The notes beneath the pieces are model-generated. The model searched no databases. It was not told where the DNA came from and saw only the letters and a program-made list of their open reading frames with translations. 7,013 nt of DNA from Bacteriovorax stolpii. Its GTDB lineage: Bacteria; Bdellovibrionota; Bacteriovoracia; Bacteriovoracales; Bacteriovoracaceae. The translations under genes and the position numbers were made by a program. Position 1 is the stretch's first letter; each line of letters opens with the position of its first letter. The DNA is taken from NCBI GenBank assembly GCA_945862475.1, contig CAMAYW010000124.1, positions 1 to 7,013 on the forward strand. Direction: 5' to 3'. Of this stretch, positions 1-5,542 are shown one piece after another.

Positions 1-1
1 T

Positions 2-1522
2 CAAAATGTACTCAAAGCAACAAATGATTATCTTCTAGAAATTAAAGATAAGGCGGATCTCGTTGGACTTCCGGATGGAATTATTGAAGCAGCATCAGAG
101 CTCGCCGAAAAAAAGGGCAAGGCCGGAAGCTGGTGTTTTAGTTTAGACGTTCCAAGTATGTTACCGTTTATGACTTACTCAAAAAAAAGAGATCTTAGAA
201 AAGAACTTTTTCTTGCGAACTCTTCAAAAACGTACAACACAAAATTTGATAATCAAGAAACCTTAAAGGAAATTCTTACACTCAGGACGGAGCGAGCAAA
301 GCTATTGGGCTACAACACTCATGCTGATTACGTTCTAGAGGAACGAATGGCGATGTCTCCTAAAAAAGTCATGGATTTTTTGGATGAGCTTCTCACAAAA
401 GCAAAACCCCATGCCGTGAAAGATATTGATCGCCTAAAGAGTCTCGCGAAAGAACTCGATGGCATCACTGATCTACAGTCCTTTGATACCGCTTACTATT
501 CTGAGGAATTAAAAAAGCGTGAACTCAGTATGGATGACGAAATGCTTAGACCCTATTTTAAATTAGAAAATGTGGTGAATGGTATTTTTGAAGTTGCCAC
601 GAGACTCTATGGTTTAAAATTCAATGAGGTCTTTAATCTTCCTAAGTATCATGAGGATGTGAGAACCTTTGAAGTCTACGATGAGAAAAGTAAAAATTTC
701 GTTGGTCTTTTTTACACAGACTTTTTTCCTCGCGCCACGAAGAGAGGCGGTGCTTGGATGTCTGGGATTAAAGAGCAGGGGATGTACCAGGGGCTTGTTG
801 AAAGACCTCATATCATGATTGTTTGTAATTTCACTAAGCCAACTAAGACGAAACCCTCGCTATTAACTCTAGATGAGGTTTTGACTCTTTATCATGAATT
901 TGGCCATGCTCTTCATGGTCTCCTTTCAAAAGTAAAATACCGAGATCTTTCTGGAACAAATGTTTTCTGGGATTTTGTGGAACTTCCTTCACAGATTATG
1001 GAGAATTGGGTGCTTGAAAAAGAATGTTTGGACCTCTTTGCTGTTCATTATGAGACCGGTGAAAAAATTCCTGAAGAATTAGTAAAAAAAATTAAAGCGA
1101 GCGGAAAATTTCTTGAGGGACTAGCGACGATGAGGCAGCTCTCATTTGCCTTCTTAGATATGGCCTATCATACCGCCAATCCAGAGACCATCAAAGATGT
1201 CGGTGAATTTGAAACGAAAACTATCGATAAAACAACCCTTCTTCCAAAACTTCCTGGGACAAGTATTTCCACTTCATTCTCCCATATCTTCGCAGGCGGT
1301 TATTCAGCCGGATATTACTCCTATAAATGGGCGGAGGTTCTTGATGCCGATGCGTTTGAGTTTTTTCAAAATTCTGGCATTTTCAATCAAGAGGTCGCCA
1401 ATAAATTTAGAGAGTTTATCCTTGAAAAGGGTGGAACAGAGCACCCGATGGAGCTCTACAAAAAATTTCGTGGCCAAGAGCCTGATGTTTCAGCACTTCT
1501 TAGAAGAGCTGGGCTTCATTAA
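2..1522 (+). CDS. M3 family zinc oligopeptidase (OpdA/PrlC-like), 5'-truncated
   Basis: This is a cytosolic metallopeptidase of family M3 that cleaves short peptides, the family role being turnover of peptide fragments and cleaved signal peptides. The frame is open from base 2, and the residues before the first ATG (158) already match the family (GLP..II.AA, then LPFMTY), so the gene begins upstream; 506 residues remain of a usual ~680. Seen: KRGGAW at 740-757; the zinc motif HEFGH at 893-907; the third zinc ligand, Glu 980-982, in DFVELPSQ; and the substrate-binding block FSHIFAGGYSAGYYSYKW, with His at 1283 and Tyr at 1301 and 1322. All catalytic residues are intact. The C-terminal block GIFN...GGTEHPMELYKKFRGQEP resembles oligopeptidase A (PrlC) more than dipeptidyl carboxypeptidase (Dcp), but the missing N-terminus leaves the subfamily open. 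The gene ends 84 bp before the kinase, with no obvious terminator. Confidence 0.95.
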   Translation, partial: QNVLKATNDYLLEIKDKADLVGLPDGIIEAASELAEKKGKAGSWCFSLDVPSMLPFMTYSKKRDLRKELFLANSSKTYNTKFDNQETLKEILTLRTERAKLLGYNTHADYVLEERMAMSPKKVMDFLDELLTKAKPHAVKDIDRLKSLAKELDGITDLQSFDTAYYSEELKKRELSMDDEMLRPYFKLENVVNGIFEVATRLYGLKFNEVFNLPKYHEDVRTFEVYDEKSKNFVGLFYTDFFPRATKRGGAWMSGIKEQGMYQGLVERPHIMIVCNFTKPTKTKPSLLTLDEVLTLYHEFGHALHGLLSKVKYRDLSGTNVFWDFVELPSQIMENWVLEKECLDLFAVHYETGEKIPEELVKKIKASGKFLEGLATMRQLSFAFLDMAYHTANPETIKDVGEFETKTIDKTTLLPKLPGTSISTSFSHIFAGGYSAGYYSYKWAEVLDADAFEFFQNSGIFNQEVANKFREFILEKGGTEHPMELYKKFRGQEPDVSALLRRAGLH

Positions 1523-1546
1523 AAATTATTAAGCGAATCTAAAGAG

Positions 1547-1558
1547 AAACTTAAGTTT
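1547..1558. repeat. Perfect 12-bp palindrome AAACTTAAGTTT
   Basis: The sequence AAACTTAAGTTT is fully self-complementary with no spacer. It lies in the short gap between the M3 peptidase stop and the kinase start and overlaps the possible -35 element at 1556-1561. With no loop and no G+C-rich stem or T-run it is not a terminator. It could be an operator for a dimeric regulator, or chance in AT-rich DNA. Confidence 0.4.
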
Positions 1559-1583
1559 ACTCAAAGAACTCTTAGGATATATT
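1556..1583 (+). promoter_or_regulatory. Possible sigma70-like promoter for the histidine kinase gene
   Basis: A -35-like TTTACT (1556-1561) and a -10-like TATATT (1578-1583) are separated by 16 bp and lie 23 bp upstream of the kinase ATG. Each hexamer matches four or five of six consensus bases. Such matches are common in AT-rich DNA, so this is a weak assignment. It would let the kinase be transcribed separately from the peptidase gene. Confidence 0.3.
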
Positions 1584-1606
1584 AAAAGATACCCTAAGGT
1601 CGTAAG

Positions 1607-3643
1607 ATGAACGAAACGAAAGTTAAAACTTATTTAGCTGCTCATAGTTGGCTCGCAAAGAATGCCGAGATTTATTCCTCTGATCGCTTCAGGGCACTAG
1701 AAATCATTTCAAAACAATGTGCCGAAGTCATGGAGACGGAAAGAGTCGGCATATGGTTCTTTTCAGAGAATGGCGACTCAATTTTAGAGGAGCTTACTGT
1801 TATAAAACAAGATGGTTCAACGAGTGGCTCTGTTCTAAAGAGAGAGGATTTCCCTGTTTACTTTAAAAAGATTAAAGAAGAAGGCGTCGTTCTTGTAAGA
1901 GATACCTATGATGGTCCTTTTTCCACTAAAACGTTTGAAAATTATGTGGTGACAAAAGGTGTTCTTGCTATTTTAGATGTTCCCATTTTTTCAGATGGCC
2001 TCATGATTGGAATCATCTCGATTGAGAAAAAGGCTTCCCCGCGTGATTGGGATGAACTCGATATAAGTTTTGCTACTATTTTTTCAGATTTTGTAGGGAG
2101 AATAATTGAATCTGAAAAAAGACACTCATTTGAAAAGGATCTTCACCTTAAGATTGAAAATCTTGAAACAAATTTAAAAAAGAAGATGGAGGACCTTGCC
2201 GAAGCAAATCTAAGCTTAAATCTCGCTCTCGACTCTGCTCAAATTGGAAAATGGGATTGGGATATTACTACAAACACAGTTAAATTAAGTCGCTCATGGT
2301 ATACAAAACTTGGTTATAGGCCAGACGAGATGCCTTCAAGCTTTGAAACTTTTAAGCAATCACTCCATCCAGACGATGTGCAACAGGTGATTGATCAATT
2401 GACGAAATTTAAGTCTGAAAAAAAATCCACCTTTGAGCATAGCTTTCGCATGATAACGAAGACAGGTGAAACTCAGTGGTGCATTGATCGTGGAATTGTG
2501 ACAAGTCGAAATGAGCTTGGGCAACCACTCAAGATGATCGGACTAAATGTGAATATAACTCCTCTCATAAAAATTGAAGAAGCTATCGTGGAATCGGAGA
2601 AACAATTAAAGGCCATGATTCGCTCTCTTCCTACGCCCGTTGCCATGTTTGATAAAAAATTAAATTATCTCGCTTACAGTTCAAAATGGTTCGAAGAATG
2701 GACTCCTTATACGGATCTCAAAGAGGACTTGTCAGTAAGAAATCTATTGCAAACCAAGTGGTTCTCCAAAATGGAAAGAGTTCTTCAGGGTGAGACTATA
2801 GGGAAGGATGAGGAACTCATTGAGATTGTTAATGGTCAGAAATTGTGGATCCGGTGGGCGATGAAGCCTTGGACTGATGCACGAGGTGATATTGGTGGAA
2901 TCATCTTTATGGCAGAAAATATAACTCACATAAAAGAAACACAAATCCATCTTGCTCAAAATTCTAAATTGTCTGCTTTAGGTGAAATGGCGGGTGGAAT
3001 TGCCCACGAGATTAATAACCCTCTGAGTATAATTAAGGGATACGTGGATCTTATTAATAGACATAATACAAGACAAACTTTGAATGCTAACAATCTTGAG
3101 CAATATTTAAATAAGATTGATCAAACCGTTTCAAGAATTTCTAAGATTGTCACAGGAATGAAAAGATTTTCGAGGGAATCATCAAAAGATGAAAAAGTCA
3201 GATATCCATTGAATAAAATAATTGAGGAGACGCTCGATATTTGTCAGGAAAAAATGAATAACTTTGGCACAAAAATCGAAATCCAGAATAACACCGTAGA
3301 TCTAGATGTTTTTTGTCGTCCTGTAGAAATTTCTCAAGTCCTTTTAAATCTCATAAATAATTCGTTTTACGCCATAAGTTCAACGAATCAACCCTGGATC
3401 AAGTTAAAAATTTTTGAAGATAGTAAGGTCGTTAGCATAAAAGTTATGGATAGTGGTAAGTCTTTAAGTGAAGAGATTAAAAACAAACTCTTTCAGCCAT
3501 TCTTTACAACTAAAGAAGTAGGAGTCGGTACTGGTCTGGGATTAAGTATTTCTAAAGGAATTATCGAGGAACACGGAGGAAAACTGTATTATGATGATAA
3601 GGAGTCCAATACAACCTTTGTGATTGAACTCCCTAAATATTAG
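1607..3643 (+). CDS. Soluble hybrid-sensor-type histidine kinase: GAF-PAS-PAS-HisKA-HATPase
   Basis: This 678-residue sensor histidine kinase should autophosphorylate on His and pass the phosphate to an unseen response regulator. Domains by residue: GAF about 26-165; charged coiled-coil linker about 165-205; PAS of the PAS_3 type about 206-327 (GKWDWD at 214-219, HPDD at 254-257, closing MIGLNVNIT); second PAS about 332-445; HisKA about 454-520 with phospho-acceptor His467 in AHEINNPL; HATPase about 565-678. The ATP site shows an N box (NLINN 581-585), G1 (DSG 615-617), F box (FQPFFTT 629-635) and G2 (GTGLGLS 641-647). The G1 motif reads DSGKSL, with Ser619 where DxGxG kinases have Gly. No transmembrane segment or signal peptide is visible, so it is probably cytosolic and senses an internal ligand or redox state through GAF/PAS. 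It has no receiver domain of its own. The start is supported by AAGG (1596-1599) 7 nt before ATG. It looks like an orphan kinase: no response regulator adjoins it. Confidence 0.96.
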   Translation: MNETKVKTYLAAHSWLAKNAEIYSSDRFRALEIISKQCAEVMETERVGIWFFSENGDSILEELTVIKQDGSTSGSVLKREDFPVYFKKIKEEGVVLVRDTYDGPFSTKTFENYVVTKGVLAILDVPIFSDGLMIGIISIEKKASPRDWDELDISFATIFSDFVGRIIESEKRHSFEKDLHLKIENLETNLKKKMEDLAEANLSLNLALDSAQIGKWDWDITTNTVKLSRSWYTKLGYRPDEMPSSFETFKQSLHPDDVQQVIDQLTKFKSEKKSTFEHSFRMITKTGETQWCIDRGIVTSRNELGQPLKMIGLNVNITPLIKIEEAIVESEKQLKAMIRSLPTPVAMFDKKLNYLAYSSKWFEEWTPYTDLKEDLSVRNLLQTKWFSKMERVLQGETIGKDEELIEIVNGQKLWIRWAMKPWTDARGDIGGIIFMAENITHIKETQIHLAQNSKLSALGEMAGGIAHEINNPLSIIKGYVDLINRHNTRQTLNANNLEQYLNKIDQTVSRISKIVTGMKRFSRESSKDEKVRYPLNKIIEETLDICQEKMNNFGTKIEIQNNTVDLDVFCRPVEISQVLLNLINNSFYAISSTNQPWIKLKIFEDSKVVSIKVMDSGKSLSEEIKNKLFQPFFTTKEVGVGTGLGLSISKGIIEEHGGKLYYDDKESNTTFVIELPKY

Positions 3644-3647
3644 AAAC

Positions 3648-5180
3648 CTATTCGAATTTTATGTACTGAGTAACTTCAAAAGTCTCTGCTTTCAATTTTT
3701 TCTTTTTAACAATATAAGCCTTCAAAACGTCTGCATCTATATAACCATACTTTCTAAAGCTAATAATTGGATAATTATCTCCGCCTTTAGCGATAAAGTC
3801 TGGAAGGGCAATGAGATATGTTCTTTTTTCTTCAACATCTTTCCCATTGATTTTAAGAGACTTCATTTTCTTCGTGGCTTGATCCAAAACAATTGTTGCC
3901 CCTGACATTTGAGGAAAGCTTCCAGACCCTGGAAGAAGAGTAGAGGTGATGGCCTCGAGGTAATTTTTAAGCTCCTTACCAGTAAGTTCTGCTGTTACAA
4001 TTTCTCCTCCGAAAGGAAGAACCATCAAAATGGTTTCAATCGTGATATCCCCAGGGTAGATAGAATCACGAATTCCCCCTGAGTTAGTAATGGCAAAATC
4101 AGCTCCAAACTTGTCTTTGTAAGCACGAGTGATGAGATTTCCTAAATTTGTTTCTTTAGTTCTCACAACATCTCTACGGCCCATGAGTTCCTGATCTACG
4201 AATCCAATTTTTTGAGAAAGAGATTTATCACCTTTCTCTTTAAACGGACGAAGCATGGCCTCAACTTTTTGATCAGGAAGAATTCTTGTTTTGTCTTCTT
4301 TTAAATTCACTGGAACGAGTTTGTAATCTTTAAGGATCACTTTTTTATTAATTACTTCAAGATCAATTCGACCGACGTATTTGCCCCACTCATAGGCCTG
4401 AACAATAATTGTTCCATTCTGAATGTCTGGTTTAAAGAGGGGCTTTTGAGTGTGTCCACCAACAATGATATCAATGCCCTTTGCTTGTCGAGCGATCGTT
4501 ACATCTCCTGGAGCATCGGCCCCATTTTTTTCATCAGGATAGTGACCCGTGTGAGTCAGAGCAATGAGGATATCACTCGTTGGTCTTAGGACGGGAACAA
4601 TGGCCTTCGCCTCTTCAACGGCCGGTCTAAAATAAAGCCCTTTGGAGTTATCTGGATTTGATTTTTTAGGAGTGTCTTCAGTTGTGAGACCAAAAATTGT
4701 GACATTCAGACCATTCACTTTTTTTGTGACATGAGATGGGAACAATCGATTATTTTTTTTGTCATAAATATTCGCCGATATAAATGGGAAATTTGCCCAG
4801 TCCTTTTGTTGTTTAAAAAGGACTTTTAGAGGATTATCAAATTCGTGATTTCCAAGCGCCATCGCATCGTAACCCAAAGCTGACATTCCTTTAAAGTCTG
4901 GTTCAGCATTCAAAAGATCCGATTGAGGAACACCGGTATTAACATCTCCAGCATCAAGAAGAAGAACTTCGCCGCCGTTCTTTTTTACTTCCTCACGAAT
5001 TTGGGCAATAAGAGTCGCTCGCGCCGCCAATCCGTATTCACCATCTTTATTAGACCAAAATCTTCCATGATGATCATTGGTGTGAAGAATGGTCAGTTTT
5101 ATTCCCTCAGTTTTCTTTCCAAGAGGTCCTTGAGAGCAAGAGACAGAAAAGGCTAAAAGAGCAAAGAAAAATGACTTCAT
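3648..5180 (-). CDS. ushA: UshA-like 5'-nucleotidase / UDP-sugar hydrolase, exported, probable lipoprotein
   Basis: This 510-residue two-domain hydrolase should dephosphorylate nucleotides and split UDP-sugars in the periplasm for nucleoside salvage. Residues 1-14 form a short signal (MKS, then a hydrophobic run) ending at Cys15; the lipobox S-V-S-C is weak because -3 is not Leu, so soluble export remains possible. Metallophosphatase domain, about 28-290: D36 and H38 (TNDHHG), D79 (DAGD), N111-H112-E113 with D115 (GNHEFD), H210, then H243 and Q245 (GGHTQ), all UshA metal or catalytic ligands. The C-terminal nucleotide-binding domain, about 320-510, has SGGIRDS (Arg371), LPFGG (389-392 region) and F462...GGD468, matching the UshA Phe/Asp that bind the base and ribose. 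Long UshA-specific stretches (GYDAMALGNHEFDNPL, EWGKYVGR) separate it from generic 5'-nucleotidases. Start: GGAGG (5185-5189 on the complement) lies 4 nt before ATG. It is convergent with the kinase and divergent from feoAB. Confidence 0.96.
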   Translation of the reverse strand: MKSFFFALLAFSVSCSQGPLGKKTEGIKLTILHTNDHHGRFWSNKDGEYGLAARATLIAQIREEVKKNGGEVLLLDAGDVNTGVPQSDLLNAEPDFKGMSALGYDAMALGNHEFDNPLKVLFKQQKDWANFPFISANIYDKKNNRLFPSHVTKKVNGLNVTIFGLTTEDTPKKSNPDNSKGLYFRPAVEEAKAIVPVLRPTSDILIALTHTGHYPDEKNGADAPGDVTIARQAKGIDIIVGGHTQKPLFKPDIQNGTIIVQAYEWGKYVGRIDLEVINKKVILKDYKLVPVNLKEDKTRILPDQKVEAMLRPFKEKGDKSLSQKIGFVDQELMGRRDVVRTKETNLGNLITRAYKDKFGADFAITNSGGIRDSIYPGDITIETILMVLPFGGEIVTAELTGKELKNYLEAITSTLLPGSGSFPQMSGATIVLDQATKKMKSLKINGKDVEEKRTYLIALPDFIAKGGDNYPIISFRKYGYIDADVLKAYIVKKKKLKAETFEVTQYIKFE

Positions 5181-5222
5181 AAATCCTCCAAGTGATGAAT
5201 TTGTATCGGAATGTCTAGGAGT

Positions 5223-5232
5223 TGGCCAGAAA
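5223..5232 (+). repeat. Direct repeat TGGCCAGAAA, copy 1
   Basis: This is the first of two identical 10-bp copies in the ushA-feoA intergenic region. The TGGCCA core is itself a palindrome. The start-to-start distance to copy 2 is 39 bp, a little under four helical turns. It could be a paired operator, or chance. Confidence 0.45.
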
Positions 5233-5241
5233 CAAAGGGGG

Positions 5242-5255
5242 CTTAAATTGTTAAG
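5242..5255. repeat. Inverted repeat CTTAA-ATTG-TTAAG
   Basis: Two 5-bp arms (5242-5246 and 5251-5255) flank a 4-bp spacer midway between the two TGGCCAGAAA copies. The size and symmetry would suit a dimeric helix-turn-helix regulator, but the arms are short and AT-rich. It is too weak and lacks the T-run needed for a terminator. Confidence 0.35.
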
Positions 5256-5261
5256 ATTTCA

Positions 5262-5271
5262 TGGCCAGAAA
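5262..5271 (+). repeat. Direct repeat TGGCCAGAAA, copy 2
   Basis: This copy is identical to the one at 5223-5232. It runs directly into the feoA Shine-Dalgarno AGGAGGG at 5271-5277, so a protein bound here could also influence feoA transcription near its start site. Confidence 0.45.
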
Positions 5272-5296
5272 GGAGGGAGTTTGATACATCAAACAT
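5271..5296 (+). promoter_or_regulatory. feoA ribosome-binding region with inverted repeat between Shine-Dalgarno and start codon
   Basis: AGGAGGG (5271-5277) is a near-ideal Shine-Dalgarno, but 19 nt separate it from the feoA ATG at 5297, against a normal 5-9. The gap holds a perfect inverted repeat, GTTTGAT (5279-5285), AC, ATCAAAC (5288-5294). As RNA it could form a 6-bp stem with a UACA loop, leaving three unpaired nucleotides besides the helix, so folding would bring the two elements close together. No nearer Shine-Dalgarno is visible. An in-frame TGA at 5282-5284 rules out an upstream ATG, GTG or TTG start for feoA. Confidence 0.5.
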
Positions 5297-5542
5297 ATGA
5301 CAGTAAAAGAAGCCCCCCTAAATACAAAGCTCATCGTGAGATCTTTTTCTAATGATGAGTTAAGAGAGCTATCAGATGTTGAGTCACGTCTCATGCATCT
5401 CGGATTTATGGATGGAGAAAATATTCGGATCACAAGACGAGCACCTTTCTCACATGGCCCTCTTTTAATCGAAGTGCGAGGCCGCTCTGTTGCCCTGACC
5501 CCAGATGAAGCAAGTTTAATCTCCGTTGAGGTTTTTCGATGA
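5297..5542 (+). CDS. feoA: FeoA, ferrous iron transport accessory protein
   Basis: This 81-residue cytosolic SH3-like protein is the FeoA partner of the ferrous-iron transporter FeoB; in studied bacteria FeoA is needed for full Fe(II) uptake, although its exact action on FeoB is unsettled. The family pattern is clear: RLMHLGFMDGE (31-41) matches R/L..LG...G, followed by I.I..RAPF (43-51), then EVRGRSVALTPDEASLISV (59-77), the usual V.G...AL...EA..I.V ending. Length is normal (about 75-85). The ATG at 5297 is the only reasonable start: the alignment begins there, and TGA at 5282 closes the frame upstream. Its stop overlaps the feoB start as ATGA, which indicates one operon with translational coupling. 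The Shine-Dalgarno is unusually distant. Fe/Fur or oxygen control would be expected from other species, but I cannot see a canonical site. Confidence 0.95.
   Translation: MTVKEAPLNTKLIVRSFSNDELRELSDVESRLMHLGFMDGENIRITRRAPFSHGPLLIEVRGRSVALTPDEASLISVEVFR

Larger units (their letters stand above)
5181..5296. promoter_or_regulatory. Divergent intergenic region between ushA and feoAB
   Basis: These 116 bp must carry the 5' control signals for ushA (leftward) and feoAB (rightward). They hold the ushA Shine-Dalgarno, two copies of TGGCCAGAAA, an inverted repeat CTTAA-ATTG-TTAAG, and the feoA Shine-Dalgarno followed by an inverted repeat. I could not pick out a convincing -35/-10 pair on either strand, nor a recognisable Fur box (GATAATGATAATCATTATC-like) despite the iron-uptake genes. 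Promoters are therefore inferred from gene orientation only. Confidence 0.6.

Noticed and set aside
158..160. ATG at 158 as the start of the M3 peptidase
   Set aside because: The frame is open back to base 2 and the upstream residues match the M3 family, so this ATG is internal and the gene is cut by the window edge.
1523..1606. Rho-independent terminator after the peptidase gene
   Set aside because: The only symmetry is the loop-less AT-rich palindrome at 1547-1558; there is no G+C-rich stem followed by a T-run.
5281..5292. FNR/CRP-type site TTGAT-ATCAA upstream of feoA
   Set aside because: The half-sites match FNR (TTGAT-N4-ATCAA) but only 2 bp separate them instead of 4, and the site sits between the Shine-Dalgarno and the ATG. 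The spacing is wrong for a canonical FNR dimer, so I list it only as an inverted repeat.
5181..5296. Fur box controlling feoAB
   Set aside because: No stretch approaches the GATAATGATAATCATTATC pattern or overlapping 7-1-7 half-sites, so a Fur site cannot be claimed by eye.
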